NCBI GenBank assembly: GCA_900321715.1
Contig: ONXC01000004.1
Location: forward strand, 1 to 64,000
Direction of reading: 5' to 3'
Source: an uncultured Bacteroidales bacterium
GTDB taxonomy: Bacteria > Bacteroidota > Bacteroidia > Bacteroidales > UBA932
Length of the DNA stretch: 64,000 bases
Both the position numbers and the translations under genes were made by a program. Below are positions 15,516 to 25,345 of the stretch, one piece after another. The notes under the pieces were generated by a model. The model was not told the DNA's origin, did not search any database, and saw only the letters and a list, made by a program, of their open reading frames with translations. Each line of letters starts with the position of its first letter. Within the stretch, counting starts at the first letter, position 1.

Positions 15516-18035
15516 ATGAAAATTGTTAAAATTGCAAACCTTGCAATTACAGTAATCCTGGCCTCTTTGGTGGCCTCCTGCGTAAAGGAGCAGCCCAAGG
15601 AGGAAGCCCCGGAGACTCCGGTCAAGTTTACTGTAGAGCTTAACAGCACGGCCGATGCAGAGTATGCAGAGGTGGTTGTGCGCCATGACGGCCTGAAAGA
15701 CGCAACGTGGTTTGGATTTGTGACCAAGGATGTAAACTCTCCCGTGGAGGATCTCATCCAGGCTCAGCTTCCCAATGTTAACGCCAAGTCTCTCCACGTG
15801 GGCAACGTCCAAACCGTTGCGCTGCGCAATCTGGAAGAGTATGTAAATTACCGTTATGTGGCATTCGGCGTCAACTCTGACGGTGAACGTTACGGTGAGC
15901 CCGGAAACCTGGCTTTCTGCACCTCTCCCGTCTTTGACGTAACATTCCAGGCAGAGGCCGGTGAGATCGGTTCCCACCAGGCATCCTTCTCTGTGAGCCA
16001 CGACGGCATCGACGTCCTTACCTATATGGCATTCGTCACCGACGACAAGGAAAAGGACATCAAGACTCTGGTCTCGGAGAATTTCGCCACCCTTGTCAAC
16101 GGTGAGAATAAACTCAACGAGGGCGTGGAACTTCTCAAGGGAACGTCAGGAGTTGTTTCCTTCGATGATCTCACCCACGAGACAGATTACCGTTTCATCA
16201 TCTACGGTATTTATGACAACAGCGGCACCGTGATTTCCTACGGTACTCCCGCAGAGGTCCCCTTCACTACTCCCATCGACCTATCAATTGTTCCTTTCAG
16301 CGCGGCAATCTCCAACATTACCACCGAGACTGCAAAGGCATCCGTCACTTATGACGCCAAGGCCGATGACCTCACCTGGTACGGCTTTGTCTCAGAAGAT
16401 ATGTCCGCATCTGCTGCCAGCCTTGTTGCTGCTGCTGTCAGCGGCGTTTCTGCAGATGACCTTGGAACCGGAAAGGACAAGTCCATAGACCTCAGCGGCC
16501 TCAAGATAGAGACTGAATACCGTTTCATCGTAACCGGTGTCAAGGACGGCAAGGCATTCGGTGTTCCCGCAGATGTCAAGTTCGAAACCTTGTCAGAGGC
16601 TTATGTAAACTGCCAGTTTACCATTGCAGTTTCTGACATCACCCCTTACGGTGCCACCCTTACAATCACGCACAATGGCCTTGAGGATTTCAAGTATCAC
16701 GGCTTCTTCACTGAAGATTTCAACACTGCTCTCGCAGACCTTGAAGTTCCTGCAAACGCCGACAACAACCTTATGACCGGCCTTGAGAAAGTTCTTAAGG
16801 TTGAGAACCTGTCACCTCTCACCAAGTATCGCTATGTCGTTATCGGCCGATACAACGGAAATGAGTATGGTCATCGCGGTGAAGTTGTGTTTGAAACCAC
16901 CGACAATATGGTTTCTATGTCCTACGAAGAATATATCGGAGAGTGGAAACTTAACGGACAGATATTCTCCATAACCCAGAAGGAAGCGGGCGTAAGCTTC
17001 AACATAGACGGCCTGCCCGGTTCCAGTGCAGCCCGTTGCGGAACATCCACACTTGAGGGTCTGTACGATTCTACAAACGGTTTCCTCTATGTAATGGATC
17101 AGGATCTTGCCCAGTACAATGATCCTTCAACCAATAACTATGGTCCGCTCCGTGATTTCTATGCCGGTGCAAAATGGACAACTATGAGCAATAACACTCA
17201 GCGTTATTGGCCCATCTATCCTTTCCGTTCAGATGACAAGTCTATGATCTTCAAGTTTGTCAAGCTGGATGACGGTTCATTCGCCATTCGCGGTGCTGAA
17301 GGCGTGGAAGCCTCAGTTTACGGCTGGGTTATCCTTACTGGCAGCAATGCAGGCGGTGGTAACGCATACAGCGGAGAGATTATTTTCCCTGCAGCAGTCA
17401 CCAAGTTTGACAAGCAGGCAGCTTCATACAATGATTTCCTTGGCCAGTGGAATTTCAGCGGTGCAATCATTACAATCGCTCCAAAGGAAAATGGCAGCAC
17501 ATATGCCATAACGGGCATTCCCGGTCAGGATTCTATTTATGGTGATAGCAAGGAGGTAATAGCCAACTACGATTCCGTACATCACGAGTTCTACCTGATG
17601 GAACAGAAGCTTGGTTCATTTGATACCGCTGATGTTTCTGCATTCGGTAGTAACCAGTATGGGGTATGTGACGATTTCCTCTCCGGATATTTCCCTTACA
17701 GTTCAAGCGGTTATTTCGCCTATCCTTTCAACACAGATGCGCCTTCAATCATTTTCACCGCCTACCTCAATGGGGCAGGAGAAGTGGAAATCATCCCCGG
17801 AAGTTGCTCTTATGGCACTTTCTCGTCATTTGATTTCCTCTGGGTGATCCGCGAAGGCGAGAACGCCGGCAAGGGTAATAACTACTCCAATCCCGATAAT
17901 GGTGTGGTTATCCCCGAGAAACTTGTCAAGGCTGGCGCTTCTTCATCAGTATCATCATTGCCCAAGCCCTCTGCAACCACTCCGGCTGCAGGTACGCGCG
18001 CTCCGCAACCTTCGTTCTTCTCAATTGCTAAGTAA
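15516..18035 (+). CDS. Surface lipoprotein with four tandem beta repeats and two FLGQW-type modules
   Basis: An 839-residue lipoprotein (MKIVKIANLAITVILASLVASC). It starts at ATG 15516; an upstream in-frame codon at 15495 would spoil the signal peptide. The first 460 residues hold four diverged repeats of about 105 residues with the pattern a-V-x-H-D-G-x-x-x-x-x-Y-x-G-F-V-T-x-D and Y-R-[FY]-[IV]-x-x-G, probably fibronectin-like folds. Two C-terminal modules follow, beginning SYEEYIGEWKLNG and SYNDFLGQWNFSG. The same module occurs in the genes at 25346 and 30194. As the first gene of the SusC/SusD operon (16 bp to SusC) it is probably surface exposed and involved in substrate binding or anchoring. 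No enzyme motif is visible. Confidence 0.75.
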   Translation: MKIVKIANLAITVILASLVASCVKEQPKEEAPETPVKFTVELNSTADAEYAEVVVRHDGLKDATWFGFVTKDVNSPVEDLIQAQLPNVNAKSLHVGNVQTVALRNLEEYVNYRYVAFGVNSDGERYGEPGNLAFCTSPVFDVTFQAEAGEIGSHQASFSVSHDGIDVLTYMAFVTDDKEKDIKTLVSENFATLVNGENKLNEGVELLKGTSGVVSFDDLTHETDYRFIIYGIYDNSGTVISYGTPAEVPFTTPIDLSIVPFSAAISNITTETAKASVTYDAKADDLTWYGFVSEDMSASAASLVAAAVSGVSADDLGTGKDKSIDLSGLKIETEYRFIVTGVKDGKAFGVPADVKFETLSEAYVNCQFTIAVSDITPYGATLTITHNGLEDFKYHGFFTEDFNTALADLEVPANADNNLMTGLEKVLKVENLSPLTKYRYVVIGRYNGNEYGHRGEVVFETTDNMVSMSYEEYIGEWKLNGQIFSITQKEAGVSFNIDGLPGSSAARCGTSTLEGLYDSTNGFLYVMDQDLAQYNDPSTNNYGPLRDFYAGAKWTTMSNNTQRYWPIYPFRSDDKSMIFKFVKLDDGSFAIRGAEGVEASVYGWVILTGSNAGGGNAYSGEIIFPAAVTKFDKQAASYNDFLGQWNFSGAIITIAPKENGSTYAITGIPGQDSIYGDSKEVIANYDSVHHEFYLMEQKLGSFDTADVSAFGSNQYGVCDDFLSGYFPYSSSGYFAYPFNTDAPSIIFTAYLNGAGEVEIIPGSCSYGTFSSFDFLWVIREGENAGKGNNYSNPDNGVVIPEKLVKAGASSSVSSLPKPSATTPAAGTRAPQPSFFSIAK

Positions 18036-18051
18036 GTAGTATCAATATAGT

Positions 18052-21000
18052 ATGAAAAAATTCAGATTTTTTCTCGCGGCATTCCTGATGGTCCTCGCTT
18101 CTGCGGTGGCACAGGCCCAGCCCAAGACGGTGACTGGTACTGTGCTCTCCGCGGCGGACGGCCAGCCCCTCGTGGGTGCTACCGTGACCGTTGACGGGAA
18201 TACGAAGTATTACGCGATCACCGATCTGGACGGTAATTTCCAGATTAACAACGTGCCTTCCGGCGCCAAGTACATAATAGCCTCCAACCTTGGCTACAAG
18301 GACGGTCAGGTGGCTGTGGCCGCCAATGTCCGCATCGCCCTGGAGGAGGACGCCAACGTCCTTGAAGCGGCTGTTGCAACCGGTATGTACACCGTTGACC
18401 GCCGTCTCAACACCGGTTCCACGGTGAAACTTGACGCAGCGGAATCCAATATCAGCGGTATGGCCGATATCTCACGTTCCCTTGAAGGCCGCGCCGCCGG
18501 TGTGTCCGTCCAGAACGTGTCCGGTACATTCGGTACCGCCCCTAAGATCCGCGTCCGTGGCGCAACCTCCATCTACGGCTCCTCCAAGCCGCTGTGGGTT
18601 GTGGACGGCGTCATTATGGAAGACGTTGTGGACGTCAGCGCCGATGACCTTTCATCCGGTGATGCCAACACCCTTATCTCCAGCGCAATCGCAGGCCTTA
18701 ACTCAGACGATATCGAGAGTTTCGACATCCTGAAGGACGGCTCCGCCACCTCTATATATGGCGCGCGCGCGATGGCCGGCGTTATCGTCGTGACCACCAA
18801 GAAGGGTAAGTCCGGCCAGAGCCGTATTAGTTATACCGGTGAGTATACCTACAGGCTCAAGCCCTCTTACACCACTTTCAACATTATGAACTCCCAGGAG
18901 CAGATGGAAATCTACCAGGAGCTTCAGCAGAAAGGATTCCTAAATTATGCCTCTACGGCAAATGCCTCCCAGAGCGGTGTATACGGAAAGATGTATCAAC
19001 TTCTTTCCCAGTACAACCCTGCAACAGGTACTTTTGCCCTGGACAACACTGAGGAAGCCCGCAACGCTTACCTGAGGGCCGCCGAATACCGTAATACGGA
19101 CTGGTTTGACATCCTGTTCAACCACAGTATTCAGCACAATCACTCCGTAAGTGCTTCCGGCGGTACAGAGAAAGGTAACTACTACGCTTCAATGTCAATT
19201 ATGCAGGATCCGGGTTGGACCCTTCAGAGCAATGTTCAGCGTTATACCGCCAACATCAATACCACTTACAAGATCAGGGAAAACCTCTCCGTGGGCCTTA
19301 TCAGCAATGCTTCCTATCGTAAGCAGCACGCCCCCGGAACCCTCTCCAGTGATACTGATGAGGTGTTCGGTACCGTAAAGCGTGACTTTGATATCAACCC
19401 TTACAGTTACGCCCTGAATACATCCAGGACACTCGATCCCAACGAGTATTATACCCGTAACTATTCTCCGTTCAACATCATTCACGAACTTGACAATAAC
19501 TACCTGGAACTCAGTGTGATGGATTTCCGTATCCAGGGTGAGGTCAAGTACAAGCCCATCCAGCATCTGGAACTGTCTGCACTCGCTGCATACAAGTACA
19601 CCGGTACTTCACGTGAGCACTATATCACAGACCAGTCCAACCAGGCTATGGCTTACAGGGAGATGTCCACGGCAACCATCCGTGATTCCAACCCGTTCCT
19701 ATATGAAGATCCTGACAGGCCTTATGACCTTCCTATCAGCATCCTTCCTTACGGTGGTTTCTTCGAGAGGAATTCCAACGAGATGAACGGCTGGGATGTC
19801 CGTCTGTCGGCAAACTACAGCAATACATTTGCAGGAGCCCACATCCTGAACCTTTACGGAGGTATGGAAATCAACAGCATTGACCGTCACGGTACATCTT
19901 TCACCGGCGCCGGTATGCAGTTTGATATGGGTGAGCTTGCAGCATTTGACTACAAGTACTTCAAGAAACTGCAGGAAGGTGGTTCACAGTACTTCTTTAT
20001 GACCAACACCCACGACAGAAGTGCTGCATTCTTCGCAAACGGAACCTATTCATACAAAGGCCGTTACACCCTTAACGGAACCATCCGTTATGAGGGAACC
20101 AACCGCCTTGGTAAGTCCCGTACAGCCCGCTGGCTTCCTACCTGGAACGTTTCAGGTTCCTGGAACGTCCACGAGGAAGAGTGGATGAAAGGTGCTTATC
20201 CCACCATCTCCCACCTCAGCTTCAAGGCTTCATATTCCCTCACCGGTGACCGCGGTCCTTCTTCCGTGACAAACTCACAGGTTGTCATCAGGGCCAATAC
20301 CCCGTTCCGCCCTTTCACAAGCGTACAGGAAACAGGCCTTGAAATCGCAGACCTTGCCAACTATGAGCTCACCTATGAGAAAAAGCACGAGTTCAACATC
20401 GGTATGGAAATCGGCCTGTTTGACAACCGCATCAATTTTGTGGCCGACTGGTACACCCGTAATAACTTCGACCTTATCGGCCCCGTCAATACACAGGGTA
20501 TCGGTGGTGCAGGTATTACCAAGTATGGTAACTCCGCATCCATGCACTCAGACGGTGTAGAGCTCTCCCTTTCTACCACCAATATCAAGACAAGGGATTT
20601 CAGCTGGACCACAAGTCTCATCTATTCACACTCCCGCAATGTTGTAACAAAGTTGGAAAACACTTCCAGGATACTTCCTATGGTAAGCGGCTCCGGCTTT
20701 GCAATGGAGGGTTATCCCGTGAGGAGCCTCTTCTCCATTCCTTTCACAGGTCTTAACGAAGAAGGTCTTCCCACTTTCATCAACCAGAACAAGGAAGCAA
20801 CTGTCGCAGACTTCGACTTCCAGGCCTCAGACCCTGAGAAACTGGAATTCCTGAAGTACTCCGGAAGCGTAGATCCTACGGATGTGGGTTCCTTTGGTAA
20901 TATCTTCTCCTGGAAGGGCTTCAAGCTCAATGTGTTCATTACCTATTCCTTCGGTAATGTGGTTCGTCTTGACCGCGTGTTCAAGAGCTCCTACTCAGAC

Positions 21001-21402
21001 CTTGATTCAATGCCCCGTGAATTCGCAAATCGTTGGGAAGTTCCCGGAGATGAGGATTATACCACTGTCCCCGTTATCGCTTCCAGCTGGCAAAACCGCG
21101 TTTATGTTGAGGACGGACAGTATCTCAGCCGTGCCTACAATGCATACAACTACTCTACGGACCGTGTAGCCAAAGGTGATTTCATCAGGCTCAAGGAACT
21201 GTCCATCGCTTATGACTTCCCTAAGTCTATTGTAAGCAAGCTTGGCATTGGAAACCTTGGACTCAAGCTTCAGGCAACCAACCTGTTCCTCTTTTATGCC
21301 GATCCTAAGCTTAATGGCCAGGATCCGGAATTCTTCAACACCGGCGGTGTTGCCCTGCCTATGGCAAAGCAGTTTACTATGACTCTTAAAATTGGACTTT
21401 AA
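18052..21402 (+). CDS. SusC/RagA-family TonB-linked outer membrane transporter
   Basis: A 1116-residue TonB-dependent importer. A signal peptide (MKKFRFFLAAFLMVLASAVAQAQ) is followed by a carboxypeptidase-regulatory-like beta domain (VTGTVLSAADGQPLVGATVTVDG ... DLDGNFQI). The plug domain has RSLEGRAAGVSV, IRVRGATSIYGSSKPLWVVDGV, and DIESFDILKDGSATSIYGARAMAGVIVVTTKKG, all hallmarks of the SusC/RagA group. The C-terminal beta barrel ends in the aromatic-type strand TMTLKIGL. SusD follows by 17 bp. The neighbours (metallohydrolase, S8 protease) rather than glycosidases suggest that it imports peptides, as RagA does, but this is inferred from context. Confidence 0.92.
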   Translation: MKKFRFFLAAFLMVLASAVAQAQPKTVTGTVLSAADGQPLVGATVTVDGNTKYYAITDLDGNFQINNVPSGAKYIIASNLGYKDGQVAVAANVRIALEEDANVLEAAVATGMYTVDRRLNTGSTVKLDAAESNISGMADISRSLEGRAAGVSVQNVSGTFGTAPKIRVRGATSIYGSSKPLWVVDGVIMEDVVDVSADDLSSGDANTLISSAIAGLNSDDIESFDILKDGSATSIYGARAMAGVIVVTTKKGKSGQSRISYTGEYTYRLKPSYTTFNIMNSQEQMEIYQELQQKGFLNYASTANASQSGVYGKMYQLLSQYNPATGTFALDNTEEARNAYLRAAEYRNTDWFDILFNHSIQHNHSVSASGGTEKGNYYASMSIMQDPGWTLQSNVQRYTANINTTYKIRENLSVGLISNASYRKQHAPGTLSSDTDEVFGTVKRDFDINPYSYALNTSRTLDPNEYYTRNYSPFNIIHELDNNYLELSVMDFRIQGEVKYKPIQHLELSALAAYKYTGTSREHYITDQSNQAMAYREMSTATIRDSNPFLYEDPDRPYDLPISILPYGGFFERNSNEMNGWDVRLSANYSNTFAGAHILNLYGGMEINSIDRHGTSFTGAGMQFDMGELAAFDYKYFKKLQEGGSQYFFMTNTHDRSAAFFANGTYSYKGRYTLNGTIRYEGTNRLGKSRTARWLPTWNVSGSWNVHEEEWMKGAYPTISHLSFKASYSLTGDRGPSSVTNSQVVIRANTPFRPFTSVQETGLEIADLANYELTYEKKHEFNIGMEIGLFDNRINFVADWYTRNNFDLIGPVNTQGIGGAGITKYGNSASMHSDGVELSLSTTNIKTRDFSWTTSLIYSHSRNVVTKLENTSRILPMVSGSGFAMEGYPVRSLFSIPFTGLNEEGLPTFINQNKEATVADFDFQASDPEKLEFLKYSGSVDPTDVGSFGNIFSWKGFKLNVFITYSFGNVVRLDRVFKSSYSDLDSMPREFANRWEVPGDEDYTTVPVIASSWQNRVYVEDGQYLSRAYNAYNYSTDRVAKGDFIRLKELSIAYDFPKSIVSKLGIGNLGLKLQATNLFLFYADPKLNGQDPEFFNTGGVALPMAKQFTMTLKIGL

Positions 21403-21419
21403 TTAGACGGCTCAACAAT

Positions 21420-23072
21420 ATGAAAGCAAAATACATTTTCGTTGCATCTCTGATGCTCTTGGGCCTTGTTTCCTGCGACAAGTTCCTGGATACTCTTCCT
21501 GACAACCGGACAGAGCTGGACAGCGCTGAAAAGATTCGCAGCCTGCTTATGTCGGCATATCCCCAGACAGACTATCTCGGGTTCAATGAGATGATGTCTG
21601 ACAACGCAGACTGCATTGGAGAAAATAATCCATATACAATGCAGATCTTTGACCAGATCTGGTCCTGGAGTGACGTGACCGAAGAATGGTTCGAGTGCCC
21701 TGCCTGGGTATGGGAACACAGTTATATGGCCATCGCCGCAGCAAACCAGGTAATTCTCGCCATCGACGAAGGCGGCGGACCTGAGGCAATGGGTATGGAG
21801 GCAGAGTACGCCGAGGCCCTTATGTGCCGTGCGTTCTCCCACTTTATCCTGGTGAACACCTTCTGTATGAACTACAACCCCGAAACCTCAAATGAGGACC
21901 TGGGCATTCCGTATATGACTCACGCAGAAACAGCCCTGAATCCCAAGTATGAGAGAGGTACCGTTGCCGGAGTCTATGAGAATATAGACAAAGACATTCA
22001 GGCAGCCCTTCCCAATATATCGGATGCCTATTATGCTGTTCCTTCCTATCACTTCACCCAGCGTGCATCCAATGCATTCGCCGCCCGTTTCTACCTCTTC
22101 TATCAGGATTGGGAGAAAGCGGAGAAATATGCTAATGCCTGCCTTGGCGCAGAGCCTCAGCTGCGTGACCTCAAGAAGTTCAGCACCATCACCAGGGACA
22201 GGGACGCTTGGGCAAACCAGTATATAGACCCTTCAGAGAAGGCAAATCTCCTTATGCTTGGTTCAAACTCCCTGTATGGTCGTATCTCTACATATCCTTA
22301 CGGCTATTCCGACAAATATTCACACGCCCGTTATATTGCAAACAACGAGGACCTCTTCGCCGCAAATATCTGGGGCAACGAGGCCGGTTTCAGCGGTTCA
22401 TCCAATCTTTATTATATGCCCCCGGCACAGTACAGCGGCAATAACTTCGACGCCGTATTCAGCTGGAAGGTCAATGAGCACTCCAAGATTGCCGATGCAG
22501 TTGCCGGAACTGTAACTCCTTATGTTTTCTTCCCCGCCCTCACAGTTGATGAGACTCTTCTCATCAGGGCCGAAGCCCGTGTGATGCTTGGTAAATATGA
22601 GGAAGCTGCAGATGACCTCACTATGTGGATGCAGAACACCATCAAGACAGATGTAGTCCTGACTCCCGAGAAAATCACAGAATTCTACTCAGATCACATT
22701 GTTCTTGACAAGGACGGCAATCCTGTGAAGGACGTAAATGGAAACGATGTTCTGTTCACATACGCTACCTGGGATAATTCCACCATTAAGAAGCACCTCA
22801 ATCCCGCATTCAGCATCGGCGCTGAGAATGGCGTCCGCGAGTGTATGATTCAGTGCGTCCTTGGCTTCCGCCGTATTGAAGGACACGCACTTGGCCTTCG
22901 CTGGTGGGATGTCAAGCGCTATGGAATTGAAATCTGGCGTCGTACTTATGGCAGTGACGGTACTCCCGCCCGTCTTGACGACACTCTGCTCAAAGATGAC
23001 CCCCGCAGGGCCGTTCAGCTTCCCAGACAGGTTATTGAGGCCGGTCTTGAGGCTAATCCCCGTAATAAGTAA
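21420..23072 (+). CDS. SusD/RagB-family surface lipoprotein
   Basis: A 550-residue SusD/RagB homolog that would cap the SusC barrel and bind substrate. The lipoprotein signal is MKAKYIFVASLMLLGLVSCDKFLD. Helical TPR-like regions follow, with MCRAFSHFILVNTFCMNY, ASNAFAARFYLFYQDWEKAEKYAN and the typical C-terminal LIRAEARVMLGKYEEAADDLTMW and GHALGLRWWDVKRYGIE. Length is usual for the family. It is followed by the metallohydrolase gene, whose upstream region carries AAAAGGAGG, an unusual strong Shine-Dalgarno-like run for this phylum. Confidence 0.9.
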   Translation: MKAKYIFVASLMLLGLVSCDKFLDTLPDNRTELDSAEKIRSLLMSAYPQTDYLGFNEMMSDNADCIGENNPYTMQIFDQIWSWSDVTEEWFECPAWVWEHSYMAIAAANQVILAIDEGGGPEAMGMEAEYAEALMCRAFSHFILVNTFCMNYNPETSNEDLGIPYMTHAETALNPKYERGTVAGVYENIDKDIQAALPNISDAYYAVPSYHFTQRASNAFAARFYLFYQDWEKAEKYANACLGAEPQLRDLKKFSTITRDRDAWANQYIDPSEKANLLMLGSNSLYGRISTYPYGYSDKYSHARYIANNEDLFAANIWGNEAGFSGSSNLYYMPPAQYSGNNFDAVFSWKVNEHSKIADAVAGTVTPYVFFPALTVDETLLIRAEARVMLGKYEEAADDLTMWMQNTIKTDVVLTPEKITEFYSDHIVLDKDGNPVKDVNGNDVLFTYATWDNSTIKKHLNPAFSIGAENGVRECMIQCVLGFRRIEGHALGLRWWDVKRYGIEIWRRTYGSDGTPARLDDTLLKDDPRRAVQLPRQVIEAGLEANPRNK

Positions 23073-23087
23073 AAGGAGGATATGACT

Positions 23088-23996
23088 ATGAAACGTTTAT
23101 TTAAGTTATTCGCAGTATCTGCAGCAATCGTTGCAGCCTTTGCTTCCTGCCAGAAAGAAACCTTGAGCGATGAAAGCGTAATCAAGGAGTCCCGTGCAGA
23201 GAAAACGGATTTTGACAAATGGCTTGATGCCAATTTCCTCCTTCCGTACAATATTGATTTCAAGTATCGCTATGAACTTATGGAGTCCAACGTTGCGTAT
23301 TGGACCGTTCCCGCCGATTACAAGCAGTCAATTGTGTACGCCCATCTTGTGAAGTATCTTTGCGTGGATACATATGATGAGGTTGCCGGAACAACCTTCA
23401 CCTGCAGTTACTTCCCTAAGTTGTTCTTCCTGGAGGGTACTTTCCACTACGACAACAACGGTTCTATGATTCTTGGTACCGCTGAAGGCGGCCGTAAGAT
23501 TTTCCTGGGTGGTGTAAATCATCTCAACGCATATCTTGAAGATGCTATCGCTACCCAGAATCCCGCTACCCTCAACGAGTTCTATTTCAAGACCATCCAC
23601 CACGAGTTCACCCACATCCTCAATCAGACCAAGAATTTCTCGTCTGATTATCAGCAGGTCACCGGAACTGACTATGTGCTTGGCGCCTGGAATACAACCC
23701 ACCGTTCAGACTATCTCAAATATGGTTTCATCTCTCAGTATTCACAGCACTCGGACAAAGAGGACTTCGCCGAGATGATGTCTACCTATATTATCAACAC
23801 TCCGGAGCAGTGGAATCAGTGGATGACCGACGCCGGGACCGAAGGCGCTGCCAAGATCAGGACAAAACTGGAGTTTGTGCGCAGTTATATGCTTGATTCC
23901 TGGAACATAGATCTGGATGAACTCCGTGAAGTTGTTCTCCGCCGTACTTCCGACATCCTTGCCGACAAAGTGGATCTTGAAGATTTGACAATCTAA
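23088..23996 (+). CDS. SusCD-associated zinc metallohydrolase lipoprotein
   Basis: A lipoprotein of about 302 residues of the group known as substrate import-associated zinc metallohydrolases, found beside SusC/SusD pairs in Bacteroidetes. The signal is MKRLFKLFAVSAAIVAAFASC. The zinc motif is HHEFTHIL (His172-Glu173...His176), with a probable third ligand in the downstream HSDKEDFAEMMSTYI segment. The remaining sequence is typical for the group (LDANFLLPYNIDFKYRYE). The start may be ATG 23082 or 23088; I prefer 23088 because it begins with the basic MKR of the signal peptide. It is predicted to trim peptides at the cell surface before import. Confidence 0.85.
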   Translation: MKRLFKLFAVSAAIVAAFASCQKETLSDESVIKESRAEKTDFDKWLDANFLLPYNIDFKYRYELMESNVAYWTVPADYKQSIVYAHLVKYLCVDTYDEVAGTTFTCSYFPKLFFLEGTFHYDNNGSMILGTAEGGRKIFLGGVNHLNAYLEDAIATQNPATLNEFYFKTIHHEFTHILNQTKNFSSDYQQVTGTDYVLGAWNTTHRSDYLKYGFISQYSQHSDKEDFAEMMSTYIINTPEQWNQWMTDAGTEGAAKIRTKLEFVRSYMLDSWNIDLDELREVVLRRTSDILADKVDLEDLTI

Positions 23997-24009
23997 GAAA
24001 CCTATGCAT

Positions 24010-25338
24010 ATGAAAACAAGATATATTTTCCTTTTAGCTCTCATTGCGGCAGCTTCTCTGGTTTCCTGCCAGCAGATGGAGAAGCCAGCCTTCGAGGATC
24101 CGGCATCTACCCGTATGGAAAAGTTCCTGGACAATTTCCAGAATGTGATTTCCAACCCCAAGGGTGGAAACGGATGGTATATGGCATACTACACGGAGCA
24201 GGACAAGACTATGGGTGGCAGCATCTACACCATCCAGTTTGACAAACCTGCGAAGGGTGAAGCAACCATCTTCCACGAGGATGTAACACCCGCCGCAGGC
24301 TGGGGCGACAGCTGTAACTACAAGCTTTCCCGCGACGACGGCCCCGTTCTGTCATTTGACACCTACAATGTGGCTATGCACTATTTCTCAACTTCTTCAA
24401 GTGAGTATTACCAGTCACGTGGCGGAGACTTTGAGTTTGAACTTATGAGTGCCTGCCCGGACTCAGTAGTGATGCGCGGCAAGCGTTCACGCAACATCTT
24501 CAAGATGTATCCCCTTGAGGAGGCTCCTGATACCTATATCCAGAAGATTCAGAAGATGGATGCAGATCTTACCCTGGGTCTTGTGGAGGCAGAAATCACC
24601 GGTGGCCTCATCCAGATGCAGCTTGACCTTAACAACCGTACAATCATTATCGGCCGCAAGGGTGCTGCAGAAGATGAGCTGGTGAGTGTCCCTTATATCA
24701 TTACTCCTACAGGTTTCAGACTCTATGAGGCTCTTGATTTCCAGGGTGTCATATTCAAGGACTTTGTATTTGACGCGGATAATCTTTCACTTCAGTCCAA
24801 CGGAATCACCTTCAATATGGTCATTCCTGAAGGCTTTATGAAGTACAACCGTTATCTTGGCAAGTACGTTATGACAACCGGAGCCCTTGGCAGCTTCAAC
24901 GTTGAGATTGTAGAGGATGTTCATAACCGCAGTTACCTTCTCAAGGGACTGCATCCCCAGTTTGATGTCAAGCTTGTGTACAATGCAGGCCAGGGTGCCC
25001 TTAACTGGTTCACTCAGTCTGTGGGCCGCACAGAAGATGATCACGAGATGATTCTCTGCGCCTGGTGCGTGCTGAACGGTCAGAGCGGTACATTTACCTG
25101 GGCAACCACCGCCGGTATGCGTTCAGTCGTGGACAACCCCGATATTGATAATTTTGTCCTCACAATGGCAGACTTCGGTACTATGAGCGGCAATCAGGTG
25201 GACTCATTCCTCTTGTTTGACTATACTGAATACAGTACCAGCCAAACCGTCAACACCGGTTTCCCTGCATCCTGGAATTTCCCCGGAGGTAACTACCGTC
25301 TTGTAGGACCTTTCACTTTCACTAAAATTGTAGAGTAA
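24010..25338 (+). CDS. DUF4302-type lipoprotein
   Basis: A lipoprotein of about 442 residues (MKTRYIFLLALIAAASLVSC). After the anchor it reads RMEKFLDNFQNVISNPKGGNGWYMAYYTEQDKTMGG, which resembles DUF4302 proteins regularly found downstream of SusD and the zinc metallohydrolase. No catalytic motif is seen. The start could also be ATG 24004. It sits 14 bp after the metallohydrolase and 8 bp before the BACON protein, so it is part of the operon. A role as an accessory surface binding protein is inferred from position. Confidence 0.75.
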   Translation: MKTRYIFLLALIAAASLVSCQQMEKPAFEDPASTRMEKFLDNFQNVISNPKGGNGWYMAYYTEQDKTMGGSIYTIQFDKPAKGEATIFHEDVTPAAGWGDSCNYKLSRDDGPVLSFDTYNVAMHYFSTSSSEYYQSRGGDFEFELMSACPDSVVMRGKRSRNIFKMYPLEEAPDTYIQKIQKMDADLTLGLVEAEITGGLIQMQLDLNNRTIIIGRKGAAEDELVSVPYIITPTGFRLYEALDFQGVIFKDFVFDADNLSLQSNGITFNMVIPEGFMKYNRYLGKYVMTTGALGSFNVEIVEDVHNRSYLLKGLHPQFDVKLVYNAGQGALNWFTQSVGRTEDDHEMILCAWCVLNGQSGTFTWATTAGMRSVVDNPDIDNFVLTMADFGTMSGNQVDSFLLFDYTEYSTSQTVNTGFPASWNFPGGNYRLVGPFTFTKIVE

Positions 25339-25345
25339 CAGCGTT

